Assembly: GCA_903905665.1 (NCBI GenBank)
Contig: CAIVHJ010000342.1
Span: 1 to 20,405, forward strand
DNA length: 20,405 bases
Direction of reading: 5' to 3'
Origin: an uncultured Phycisphaerales bacterium
GTDB lineage: Bacteria > Planctomycetota > Phycisphaerae > UBA1845 > CAIVHJ01
The notes beneath the pieces are model-generated. The model was not told where the DNA came from. It ran no database searches and was given only the letters and a program-made list of their open reading frames with translations. A program made the translations under genes and the position numbers. Each line of letters starts with the position of its first letter. Position 1 is the stretch's first letter. Below are positions 1 through 7,193 of the stretch, one piece after another.

Positions 1-23
1 ATTTGCAGGATACTGCGTTTCAT
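1..23 (-). CDS. 5' end of a leftward gene running off the window
   Basis: On the minus strand an ATG at 23-21 opens a frame reading MKRSILQ before the window ends. An AAGGAG Shine-Dalgarno sequence sits 7 bases upstream of it (plus-strand CTCCTT, about 31-36). The Lys-Arg start followed by hydrophobic residues could be the beginning of a signal peptide or membrane segment, but seven residues cannot show that. The ribosome site at ideal spacing is the main reason to call it. The product cannot be identified. It points the same way as mgtE, 178 bp away. Confidence 0.55.
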
Positions 24-114
24 TGTTTGGCTCCTTGTGTAGAGGGTTTTTGACAATACCATCTTACTCGGAGCCACTCTTTTTTCAGAATTTCAACTAA
101 TTATGGCATCCCGC

Positions 115-128
115 CTGATAATTATCAG
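115..128. repeat. 14-bp perfect palindrome between mgtE and the left-edge gene
   Basis: CTGATAATTATCAG is a perfect self-complementary 14-mer. It lies in the AT-rich gap (24-201) downstream of mgtE and about 90 bp upstream of the left-edge gene. It could be a repressor operator or chance in AT-rich DNA. It has no T-tract or GC core, so it is not a convincing terminator. Nothing else was recognised in this gap apart from the ribosome site of the left-edge gene. Confidence 0.3.
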
Positions 129-201
129 AGAAGTAGTTCCCCACACCTTCGCCAGATAAACATTGTTCTTAAACAAGAGTGTGTCCTATCCCCAATTAGG
201 A

Positions 202-1584
202 TCACAAGAGGGTGCCGTGGAGGATCACCAGGGCGATCATGAAGTAGATGACGAGGCCGCAGACGTCAACCAGGGTGGCGACGAATGGGGCTGAAATTGC
301 AGCGGGGTCGAGCTTCAGGAGCCGCAAAATAAACGGGAGCATGCTGCCGGTGAGCGTTCCCCACATCACGACCCCCACGAGGGCGCAGGCGACGGACAAT
401 CCCACCAGATGATAATGCGACGTGTAGTCCATCCAGCCCAGATATTGCCAAAGGTGAACACGGGCCAAGCCGATCAGGCCCAAAAAAACACCCAGCAGCA
501 AGCCGCAACCCAGTTCGCGGCGGAAGATTTTCCACCAGTCGCGCAATTTGACCTCGCCCAGTGCCATGGCGCGGATGACGAGTGTGGAGGCTTGCGAACC
601 ACTGTTTCCCCCGCTGGAGATGATGAGGGGAATAAACAGTGCGAGGACGACGGCCTTGCTGATCTCCGTTTCAAAGTAGCCCATGGCGGATGCGGTAAGC
701 ATTTCTCCGAGAAACAGGACGGATAACCAAACACCGCGTTTTCGTGCCATGGTGAAAAAATTGACATCCAGATACGGTGCGTCGAGGGTTTCGACGGCAG
801 CCATTTTGTGAACGTCCTCGGTTTCCTCCTCTTCCACGACGTCGAGCACGTCATCCACGGTAACGATGCCGACCAGTTTCCCATCGATGTCGATGACGGG
901 GAGGTTGGTGCGGTCGTATTTTTTGAAGACGCCGATGGCCACTTCCTGATCATCTTTGGCTTTAAGAGAGACGTAGTGGCCGTCCATCACTTCAGAGACT
1001 TGCTTCAATGGATCCGCCAAAATGAGTTCTCGCAGCGTCAGATCGTCAATCAGGTGTCCCTCTTTGTCGATGACGTAGAGGATGTTGAAGGACTCTTTTT
1101 CACGACCGACCTTGCGGAGGTGATCGAAAACGTTCCCAACGGTCCAGTCTTGATGAACGACCACATAGTCGGGAGTCATCAATCGGCCGATGGATTCCGG
1201 CGGGTAACCCAAGAGGGACTGAGCGACTTTGCGTTCCTCCGAGGACAACAGGCCGAGCAATCGCTGGACGGCTTCGGCGGGGAGTTCCTCCAACAGATTG
1301 GTACGATCGTCGGGACTCATGTCGTTGAGGACCGCGGCGACTTCTTCGTGGCCCATGGCGCGCAACATGACTTCCTGCATTTCCAGCGAGAGGTACTCGA
1401 ACACGCGAGAGGCTTTGTCACGAGGCAGAATGCGGAAAATAATCGCCAGTGTGGTGGGTGGGAGATCGCCGAATAAATCCGCCATCTCAATCACGGTCAG
1501 ATCCGCCAGCCACTGCCGCAGAACGGTAAATTTCCGGTCGGCGATGAGTTCTTCAATCTCAGGCAGCAATAATCCGCCCAGCAT
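202..1584 (-). CDS. mgtE: Magnesium transporter MgtE
   Basis: This 460-residue protein has the full MgtE architecture and normal length. The N-terminal MgtE superhelical domain spans about 1-125 (repeats such as LLEELPAEAVQRLLGLL). A pair of CBS domains covers about 138-255 (LPVIDIDGKLVGIVTVDDVL), followed by an acidic linker (VVEEEETEDVHKM). A five-helix membrane domain spans about 285-458. The membrane domain carries the family signature SGGNSGSQASTLVIRA and the pore-lining PFVATLVDVCGLVIYF, with the conserved Asp expected to bind Mg2+. The family forms homodimeric Mg2+ channels in the inner membrane that close when Mg2+ binds the cytosolic domains. The start has an AGGAG site 7 bases upstream. 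It is monocistronic here. No M-box-like leader was recognised in the 213 bp before it. Confidence 0.96.
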   Translation of the reverse strand: MLGGLLLPEIEELIADRKFTVLRQWLADLTVIEMADLFGDLPPTTLAIIFRILPRDKASRVFEYLSLEMQEVMLRAMGHEEVAAVLNDMSPDDRTNLLEELPAEAVQRLLGLLSSEERKVAQSLLGYPPESIGRLMTPDYVVVHQDWTVGNVFDHLRKVGREKESFNILYVIDKEGHLIDDLTLRELILADPLKQVSEVMDGHYVSLKAKDDQEVAIGVFKKYDRTNLPVIDIDGKLVGIVTVDDVLDVVEEEETEDVHKMAAVETLDAPYLDVNFFTMARKRGVWLSVLFLGEMLTASAMGYFETEISKAVVLALFIPLIISSGGNSGSQASTLVIRAMALGEVKLRDWWKIFRRELGCGLLLGVFLGLIGLARVHLWQYLGWMDYTSHYHLVGLSVACALVGVVMWGTLTGSMLPFILRLLKLDPAAISAPFVATLVDVCGLVIYFMIALVILHGTLL

Positions 1585-1701
1585 GGTATGCTCCTGATTG
1601 GAATAAGGCAGTTTCGTTTTCTGCAGACGCCAAGCAACCTCAGATTGTACCCACGCCTACGACCACAAGACAGGTGCGATGGATGGCGGGCAAGAGATTA
1701 C

Positions 1702-1731
1702 TGGACGTTTTTGCGGGAATGCGGTTACAAT
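1702..1731 (+). promoter_or_regulatory. Possible sigma70-type promoter for tRNA-Cys
   Basis: TGGACG (1702-1707) and TACAAT (1726-1731) are separated by 18 bp and face the tRNA-Cys, whose 5' end is 66 bp further on. The -10 is good (5 of 6) and the -35 moderate (4 of 6). The distance implies a leader to be removed by RNase P. No other gene in this gap needs a rightward promoter. Confidence 0.4.
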
Positions 1732-1797
1732 AGGGACTTGGTTGTGTTCAACCGATGTCGTCCACGGTAACTTGCCTGAGGCGACAGGTTGCATTGC

Positions 1798-1871
1798 GGC
1801 GACGTGCCCGAGTGGACTAAGGGAGCGGTTTGCAAAACCGTGATTCGCCGGTTCGAATCCGGCCGTCGCCT
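1798..1871 (+). tRNA. tRNA-Cys (anticodon GCA)
   Basis: A complete cloverleaf can be folded by eye. The acceptor stem is GGCGACG/CGTCGCC (7 perfect pairs). The anticodon stem GCGGT/ACCGT has one G-U pair around the loop TTGCAAA, giving anticodon GCA at 1832-1834 for Cys codons. The T arm is GCCGG-TTCGAAT-CCGGC. The discriminator at 1871 is T, the U73 identity base expected for tRNA-Cys. The D arm has the usual CCC/GGG stem. CCA is not encoded, since TAT follows. The 3' end runs directly into a strong hairpin. Confidence 0.97.
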
Positions 1872-1906
1872 ATCAAAATGCCCACATACGTGTGGGCATT
1901 TTGATA
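1871..1906 (+). terminator. Terminator hairpin directly after tRNA-Cys
   Basis: TATCAAAATGCCCACA and its exact complement TGTGGGCATTTTGATA form a perfect 16-bp stem with a TACG loop. The GC core GCCCACA/TGTGGGC is flanked by an AAAAT tract on one side and ATTTT on the other, as in bidirectional intrinsic terminators. It begins at the tRNA discriminator base, so it is the natural stop for the tRNA transcript. The glycosyltransferase gene then needs its own promoter. Confidence 0.8.
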
Positions 1907-1970
1907 GAGCAGGAGAGCTGGTGATAAGTTGATCAGGAGAAGAATATAGAACCGAGGAATAAGATTCCCA

Positions 1971-3647
1971 ATGGATGATCCTGTTGAGAAAAGTTTGAGA
2001 CGGGGATTCTGGTGGGAGAGAGCCGGTCTGGTCGTTGTGATGGTCTTGGCGGTATTCCTTTATGGGAGCGAGCTGGAAAAAACGCCACCCGGTCTGAATC
2101 AGGATACGGCGGCCAACGGATGGAACGCTTACTGTTTGCTGCGAACGGGAACGGATCAGTTCGGGGTTTTTTGGCCGATCTTTTACGTTCGCGCCATGGG
2201 CGACTACCGCACCACGCTGGATATCTATTATCTGATTCCGTTTCTTGCGATTTTCGGTTTGAGTAATTGGACGCTGCGGTTGGCGTCGGTGACCGGGGGA
2301 TTGCTGTGTGTCCTCCTCGTTTATTGGATTGGGGCGCGGTTATGGAATCGGCGAGTAGGGTTGGTAGCGGCGGCCCTGATGGCGGTCAGCCCATGGCCGA
2401 TCGAACTCATTCGAGTAGCACATGAATCCTCGCTATGCCCGCTGGTGGTTTGTCTGGCCGTCGCGTCGATGATCTGGGCGGGTTTGCCGATATTCGACCA
2501 AGGGAGTCATGTCGCTCGTCCTCTCCGGGCCGGTTTGGCCGGAGCGTTGGCCGGGATCGGGACTTATGGTTATCCGGGGGTTCGACTATTTCTTCCTTTA
2601 TTCCTGCTAGGTGTCGTGGGGGTCAATTTCGGGTCATGGTGGAAGCTGCTGAAGACACGAATTGGATTGTTATCCATTCTGCTGTGGTTATCCACTTTTT
2701 CGGCGGCGTTTGGGCCATTGTTGTATAAGCATTGCACCGATCCTCTAATCAACAAACGAGGCGTCACTAGTTGGATCTGGGGTGAATCCGATTCGCCCTC
2801 CGATCGCGTCGTCAAGGTATTAGATCGGTATGCCGGTCATTTTTCGTTGAAGTTTCTTTTTCATGAGGGCGAGTATTGGGACATCATGACTGCGTCCGGC
2901 TGGGGTGCATTTCACTGGTATGCATTGCCGTTTATGTTGATTGGGCTGATTCGACTGATCAGAACGTGGGAGGTGGATCGGGCCGGCCGTCTGGTTGTGG
3001 TTTGGCTGATCCTATACCCCGCAGGTGATTGTCTCAATTCCGCAGCCGCCATTCATCCATGGAGGAGTTCCCCGGGAATCGTTGCGTGGGTACTGCTCGG
3101 CGCCATCGGAATCGTCATGATCATAAAATGGGTTTATGTCCGTCAGAAGATTCTCGGAATTTTGTTTCCGGTTGTATTAGCGAGCTGGGCTTCGATTTCG
3201 GGTTGGAGTTTTTATCGGGACTATCATGATCACTATCCGACTCTGCCGGGAGTTTATATTGAAGATCAAACAGATTTGGTGGAAGCTTTCCGTTGGCTCC
3301 GCCCAAGGATCAACGAATACGATGCTGTCTTTTGTACCGAGCAGCAGACATGTATGCCTTATTATATTGCGCTGGTCACGCTGGGATATGAACCCGAGCA
3401 GTGGTTTCGTGACGAGAGGCGTTACATTCAGCGGGGTCACGGGGAGATTTGTGTGCAGTTCGGGAAGTTCAATTTCATGCATGACACGAGTTATAGGATT
3501 TCCATTGGCCGGTTGCGTGCAAACGGCCATGAAGACAAGGTGCTTTCTATCGTCCGTCCCGGCTCGCCGTACATTCGTCAGCCAATCCTGCAGATACGAT
3601 CTCCGAACGGGAAGCCCACACTTCTTCTGGGTGAACAGTCGTTGTAA
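1971..3647 (+). CDS. GT39/ArnT-like membrane glycosyltransferase
   Basis: This is a 558-residue polytopic membrane protein. It starts with a cytoplasmic stub (MDDPVEKSLRRG) and a first membrane helix at about 18-33. Next is an external loop with a conserved-looking acidic segment GLNQDTAANGWNAY (Asp45) and GDYRTTLDIYYLIP. About nine more hydrophobic helices follow, including the segment AVSPWPIELIRVAHESS, typical of bacterial dolichyl-phosphate-mannose-like and ArnT-like transferases. The last 160 residues, from about 400, form a mostly soluble tail. Family members move a sugar from a polyprenyl-phosphate carrier to protein, lipid or glycan outside the membrane. Donor and acceptor cannot be read from the sequence. 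The start is the first ATG, with GAGGA 12 bases upstream, a rather long spacing. It stands alone between the tRNA-Cys terminator and a convergent gene. Confidence 0.8.
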   Translation: MDDPVEKSLRRGFWWERAGLVVVMVLAVFLYGSELEKTPPGLNQDTAANGWNAYCLLRTGTDQFGVFWPIFYVRAMGDYRTTLDIYYLIPFLAIFGLSNWTLRLASVTGGLLCVLLVYWIGARLWNRRVGLVAAALMAVSPWPIELIRVAHESSLCPLVVCLAVASMIWAGLPIFDQGSHVARPLRAGLAGALAGIGTYGYPGVRLFLPLFLLGVVGVNFGSWWKLLKTRIGLLSILLWLSTFSAAFGPLLYKHCTDPLINKRGVTSWIWGESDSPSDRVVKVLDRYAGHFSLKFLFHEGEYWDIMTASGWGAFHWYALPFMLIGLIRLIRTWEVDRAGRLVVVWLILYPAGDCLNSAAAIHPWRSSPGIVAWVLLGAIGIVMIIKWVYVRQKILGILFPVVLASWASISGWSFYRDYHDHYPTLPGVYIEDQTDLVEAFRWLRPRINEYDAVFCTEQQTCMPYYIALVTLGYEPEQWFRDERRYIQRGHGEICVQFGKFNFMHDTSYRISIGRLRANGHEDKVLSIVRPGSPYIRQPILQIRSPNGKPTLLLGEQSL

Positions 3648-3756
3648 AGTCGGCGGAAACTTAGCGTCTAACAAAATAACACAAAATATCTGAAAAACCG
3701 CTCCCTGACCAAGAAATTGCATGAACGAATCGAGGGATGGAAATGGGTTCAAAATT

Positions 3757-3800
3757 CAAGGCCACGCGCGGGCTAAAGCCACGCGGCTCCTTGGTTTTTT
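3757..3800. repeat. Imperfect palindromic element with T-run in a convergent gap
   Basis: CAAGG (3757-3761) and CCTTG (3789-3793) bracket a GC-rich core. The core contains GCCACGCG twice (3761-3768, 3778-3785) and a small dyad GGCTAAAGCC. Six T residues follow (3795-3800). The arrangement looks like a REP-type intergenic element. On the plus strand it could also end transcription of the glycosyltransferase gene, whose stop is about 110 bases upstream. The repeat-family assignment is inference, because no second copy lies in this window. Confidence 0.4.
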
Positions 3801-3887
3801 CGCAAAAACAGCGGTTCGGAAACTGATGCAATTTGTTGTGACGGTTGCGTCTCTGATGAGCGTGAAGCGAGAGAAGACCCTCCCCAA

Positions 3888-3908
3888 CCCCTCCCTGAGA
3901 GGGAGGGG
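3888..3908. repeat. GC-rich hairpin downstream of the cyclase gene
   Basis: CCCCTCCC and GGGAGGGG form a perfect 8-bp stem with a TGAGA loop, 19 bp beyond the stop of the leftward cyclase gene. The surrounding C-rich and G-rich tracts resemble the pyrimidine/purine palindromes often scattered between bacterial genes. No T-run follows in the leftward direction, so it is at best a factor-assisted terminator or an mRNA 3'-end stabiliser. Confidence 0.4.
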
Positions 3909-3926
3909 GGTTATTGGGATAAGCTC

Positions 3927-4853
3927 TTATTCCGTGATGCGGGGGGCATGTGGAGGCATCGGTCGTGAGGTGCGTTCGATTTCGGTAATCATCTGGCCTT
4001 GGCGCCAGACCCGAACGGTCCCGGTGGATTGGGAGAGGGTGATGGCGATGCAACGGGTGCTGGCGGTGATGGCGGCGGCGGTGGCATGGCGTGCGCCGAG
4101 TCCCTGCGGTAAATCGTCACCCCCCAGATTGGGTCGCAGCGTCGTTCCGGCGGACACGATCACGCCGTTGCCTTTGACGATAAACGCTCCGTCGATGTTG
4201 GCGAATTCCTTGACGGTGTTTTTCATGCTTTCGTTGAGGATGTTTCGTTCTTTTTGGTTGCAGCCTTTGAACGGGTTGATGATGTTTTGCTGGCAGTAGA
4301 TCTGGACTTGTCGTGGATCGCCGATGACGAACAGCGCCCCGACGGATTTTCCTTCGCGGCCTTCGCTCGCCAGTTCCAGCGCGATGGTGAGCACCTGCTG
4401 GAAGACGACGCGTTTGATGTGCTCGGTCAGACGAGGCTGATCCACGGAATAAAAAAGTTCGAATTCCCGCCCCACCGTCATGGTCACGAGGGTATCGAGG
4501 GGTTGACCCCTGACGCCCACCAAAAACAAGAACGTATCTTCCGGTTCGAGCATTCTCTGAGAGAACGCCATCAGAGTGGTCATTTTGATTTGAGCCATTC
4601 GGGTAAGGTCCAGGTCGGGTACCCGAAGGATTTTATCGGTGGCGTCCCTGGCCAATCGTTCCTCAGTTTCATCCCGTGCAACCAGGATCAAATCGGTAAT
4701 TGGTTTGATTTTTTCGGCGATGGTTTTGAGGTCGTGAATGACATCGAAATGCATCAGAATCGCTTTGGCGTGAATGTTTTTGGCCACACTCACCGCAGCG
4801 TCGATCATGGCGGATGACGGGTCCTGTGTGTGCTGTGAATCGGGGGTTGACAT
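3927..4853 (-). CDS. Diadenylate cyclase (DacZ-like, with N-terminal pyruvate-kinase-like domain)
   Basis: The C-terminal half of this 308-residue protein is a DisA_N/DAC domain, which condenses two ATP to c-di-AMP. It has the DGA motif at 221-223 (NIDGAFIVKGNGVIVSAG) and the GARHA motif at 253-257 in place of the more usual RHR. The strand ITLSQSTGTVRVW follows. Residues about 15-130 contain alternating helix and strand (AVSVAKNIHAKAILMHFDV, TDLILVARDE, DTFLFLVGVRG) like the C-terminal alpha/beta domain of pyruvate kinase. This fusion is what I recall for archaeal DacZ proteins. There are no membrane helices (unlike CdaA) and no DisA DNA-binding domain, so a soluble enzyme is expected. The start is the first ATG; its ribosome site is weak (GGACC). 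It is divergent from the phosphatase gene. Family confidence is high; the DacZ label is moderate. Confidence 0.85.
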   Translation of the reverse strand: MSTPDSQHTQDPSSAMIDAAVSVAKNIHAKAILMHFDVIHDLKTIAEKIKPITDLILVARDETEERLARDATDKILRVPDLDLTRMAQIKMTTLMAFSQRMLEPEDTFLFLVGVRGQPLDTLVTMTVGREFELFYSVDQPRLTEHIKRVVFQQVLTIALELASEGREGKSVGALFVIGDPRQVQIYCQQNIINPFKGCNQKERNILNESMKNTVKEFANIDGAFIVKGNGVIVSAGTTLRPNLGGDDLPQGLGARHATAAAITASTRCIAITLSQSTGTVRVWRQGQMITEIERTSRPMPPHAPRITE

Positions 4854-4889
4854 ATAGGTCCGATCCGAAATTCACCATCAGGCACTGGA

Positions 4890-4937
4890 GGGTTCCCAAG
4901 CCATTACATCCGTCTATTCAGACGCGATTCGGAACCC
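4890..4937 (-). promoter_or_regulatory. Nested stem-loops in the cyclase leader
   Basis: On the minus strand GGGTTCC pairs with GGAACCC (plus 4931-4937 and 4890-4896). Inside that stem CGTCT-GAAT-AGACG forms a perfect 5-bp hairpin (plus 4911-4924). The structure ends 36 bp before the cyclase start codon, where it could act as a leader element or protein operator. It does not match a c-di-AMP riboswitch that I can recognise. The gap 4854-5121 must also hold both divergent promoters, but none is clear. Confidence 0.35.
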
Positions 4938-5121
4938 GTGTTGATTGAGACGCCATACTATAGTTTCCGGCGGGGGATTCTGCGAGGGTGAATTTCGCAG
5001 TATCCGATAACCTGACGGGATTGGAAATTCCGATAATGTTCGCTTCGATTTGGTCAAGTCGTTCACCTCCTCAACCGAAACGACGGATGTGGGGGAGAGT
5101 ATTTACAAGGGACGCAATGCA

Positions 5122-6051
5122 ATGGGCTCAGGTTCCCAACCATTTGACCCTTTCGACCGGGAGTTTTTTGCCTCGCAGGACCCGGTAAGCTTTGTGCTGG
5201 ACTACGTGGATCACCTGCAGGGGCAGCTGGATGATCTGAACCGGCAGATGGGCGAGCTGCGTTGCCAGGACGAGCAGCTTCGATGCGGACTGAAACGAAT
5301 CAACCGGGATATTTCGACGGTGCAGCAGATGCAGCGCGACTTGTTGCCCCGGTCGATGCCGCCATGCCGAGGACTGAAGTTGTCGAGTCTGTTTGTACCG
5401 GCGGAAACGCTCAGCGGGGACATGTACAACATCGTCCGCCTCAACGATCATCAGGTCGTGATGAATGTTTCGGACGCCACGGGTCACGGATTGGCGGCGG
5501 CATTGCTGAGTATTTTTACAGAGCAGTCGATCCGCGGCGGTCTTGAGGATCGGCGTTATCCGCCTGATCCGAATCGGCTGCTTCAACGGGTCAACGCGGA
5601 ATTGATGCACGCCAACCTCACCGAGTGCCAGTTTGTGACGAGCACGTGTGTGCTGTTTGACGAATCCACGCGAGAGCTCGTTTGGGCGCGCGGAGGGACG
5701 CCCCATCCGATTCTGATTCGGGATGGTCAGAAACCGATAGAGGTTCCGGCGGAGGGAGGTCTGCTGGGGATTTTTGATCAGCAGGATTTTCAGTTGATTC
5801 GTGATCATCTGGGTCCGCGTGATTTGATGTTGTTTTTTTCCGATGGTCTGGAATCGCTGTTGCTCAGTCGAACCGCCGATCGTTATCTTGGAGGCGTCGT
5901 GGATACCGAGTGGTTCCAAACACTCACATCCGAAACGCTCGAAACACATTTTCAGATGATCGAGCAACTGATTCGGGACGTTTCTCCGGCGGATTGGCCC
6001 GTGGACGACGTCACGATCCTTTCTCTTGAAGGTCAACCCACTCCGTCATAG
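5122..6051 (+). CDS. RsbU/SpoIIE-type PP2C serine phosphatase
   Basis: This 309-residue soluble protein has an N-terminal coiled coil at about 25-75 (LQGQLDDLNRQMGELRCQDE) joined to a PP2C-like SpoIIE phosphatase domain at about 76-303. The metal-binding acidic residues are in place: LSGD (Asp100), SDATGHG (Asp118), FFSDGLES (Asp241) and PVDDVTIL (Asp295/296). Such enzymes dephosphorylate anti-sigma-factor antagonists, usually in partner-switching modules, and the coiled coil normally transmits a signal. No STAS protein, HPK-like kinase or receiver domain is present here, so its substrate is unknown. The ATG at 5122 is preferred over an in-frame TTG at 5050 because AAGGGA lies 9 bases before it and the family core starts after it. 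It ends 155 bp before etfA. Confidence 0.85.
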   Translation: MGSGSQPFDPFDREFFASQDPVSFVLDYVDHLQGQLDDLNRQMGELRCQDEQLRCGLKRINRDISTVQQMQRDLLPRSMPPCRGLKLSSLFVPAETLSGDMYNIVRLNDHQVVMNVSDATGHGLAAALLSIFTEQSIRGGLEDRRYPPDPNRLLQRVNAELMHANLTECQFVTSTCVLFDESTRELVWARGGTPHPILIRDGQKPIEVPAEGGLLGIFDQQDFQLIRDHLGPRDLMLFFSDGLESLLLSRTADRYLGGVVDTEWFQTLTSETLETHFQMIEQLIRDVSPADWPVDDVTILSLEGQPTPS

Positions 6052-6206
6052 CAGTTCGGGCAGGGTTCAGCGGGAACCGATGCAGGCATGGTTTGTGCAA
6101 CTTGTCTGCCAAGCCGGTTGGCGGTACGCTTGGGGCTGAGGATCGAGCGAGAACGTGATCCTTTTGGTCAGGACGGTTTGATCTGGAGTGCCGGAGGCGT
6201 GTTGAG

Positions 6207-7193
6207 ATGTTGCGACTATTGATTTGTGTGGAACATCGTGAGAATCGTGTGAGTCCCGCCGTGCTTCGGTTGATCTCGGCGGCTTCGAGTCTGGGGGAAT
6301 CCGCGACGTTTTGCTTGTGCGCTCTGGGGAGCCGGATCGAGGGATTGGCTCAGAAGGTCTGTCGATATAGGGCGGAGAAGATTTACTTGGTGGATCACGG
6401 AAACCTGGAACATCATGATCCACGTGTGATGGTGCGCGCGATTGACGCTGTCGTTTGTGAGGACAAGCCGGATGTGGTGCTGTTTCCGGCCAGTGCCGAC
6501 GGTCGGGATTTGGCGGCGCGTTTGGCGATGCGAAAGGGGGCGGCGCTGGTCAGCAACGCGACGGCGTGGCGTGTGGAAAATCATTCGCTGGTGGTGACCA
6601 AGTCGGTGTATTCCGGTCGCCTGACTGCCGAGATTCGCCTGCCGAAAGAGGGACTGAAGATCGTTTCACTTCGATCCGGTGTTTATCCGCCGGCTTCGCT
6701 TCAATCATTCGAGTCGCCCATCATTCACGTCGCGTGTGATATTCCAGAGACGTCGGATGATTGGGAATACGTCGGATTTGCAAGTCCTTCCGATCGGTTG
6801 CAGGATGTGACCGAGGCGGAGATCATCGTGAGCGGCGGGGCCGGATTGAAAACCAAAGAGAATTTTCAGATGCTCCATGATCTGGCGAATCGACTGGGAG
6901 CCGCGGTCGGAGCGTCTCGAGGCGCGTGTGACGCCGGTTTCCAGCCTTATTCGCATCAGATCGGACTGACGGGCAAGACGGTGGCGCCGAAATTATATCT
7001 TGCGCTGGGAATCGACGGAGCCGTTCAGCATTTGGCGGGGATGCGCCACAGCAAGGTCATCGTGGCGGTCAACACCAAACGTGAGGCGCCGATTTTTCAG
7101 GTGGCGCAGTATGGTTGCGTCTGCGACGCGCTCGAATTTGTTCCGGCATTGATTGAAGAAATGCAGAGGGTTCGATGTCAGTCGCCGTCATGA
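6207..7193 (+). CDS. etfA: Electron transfer flavoprotein alpha subunit
   Basis: This 328-residue protein has a normal EtfA length and two-domain plan. The N-terminal alpha/beta domain spans about 1-185, with the VVLFPASADGRDLAARLA segment. The C-terminal FAD domain spans about 203-325, with SGGAGLK (209-215), GASRGACDAGF (235-245), HQIGLTGKTVAPKLY (250-264), GIDGAVQHLAGM (268-279) and VNTKREAPIFQVAQYG (288-303). EtfA carries the FAD that relays electrons from dehydrogenases such as acyl-CoA dehydrogenases to a quinone reductase. GGAGG lies 9 bases before the ATG. The gene overlaps the next one by 19 bp, so the two products very likely act together. Its usual partner etfB is not next to it: the upstream gene is a phosphatase. 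The 155-bp gap before it shows no EtfB-like frame. Confidence 0.94.
   Translation: MLRLLICVEHRENRVSPAVLRLISAASSLGESATFCLCALGSRIEGLAQKVCRYRAEKIYLVDHGNLEHHDPRVMVRAIDAVVCEDKPDVVLFPASADGRDLAARLAMRKGAALVSNATAWRVENHSLVVTKSVYSGRLTAEIRLPKEGLKIVSLRSGVYPPASLQSFESPIIHVACDIPETSDDWEYVGFASPSDRLQDVTEAEIIVSGGAGLKTKENFQMLHDLANRLGAAVGASRGACDAGFQPYSHQIGLTGKTVAPKLYLALGIDGAVQHLAGMRHSKVIVAVNTKREAPIFQVAQYGCVCDALEFVPALIEEMQRVRCQSPS

Noticed and set aside
808..1476. Long antisense frame of about 220 codons inside mgtE
   Set aside because: mgtE is a complete recognised family member on the other strand. The antisense frame has no start signals and mirrors its codon bias.
1588..1770. 60-codon rightward frame between mgtE and tRNA-Cys
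   Set aside because: It has no ribosome site, a low-complexity basic and aromatic composition, and lies across the mgtE leader and tRNA promoter. No family is recognisable.
1585..1797. Mg2+-responsive (M-box) riboswitch upstream of mgtE
   Set aside because: No long paired helices or M-box-like conserved segments could be found in this gap on the minus strand.
5050..5121. Upstream TTG start extending the phosphatase by 24 residues
   Set aside because: The ATG at 5122 has a better-placed ribosome site, and the extension has a composition unlike the rest of the protein.
6088..6222. 44-codon frame ahead of etfA, considered as an EtfB remnant
   Set aside because: It shows none of the EtfB motifs, has no ribosome site and overlaps the etfA start out of frame.
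7190..7193. ATGA stop-start overlap as the start of the Fe-S oxidoreductase
   Set aside because: It is plausible by geometry, but the in-frame ATG at 7175 has GAGGG at good spacing while 7190 has none.
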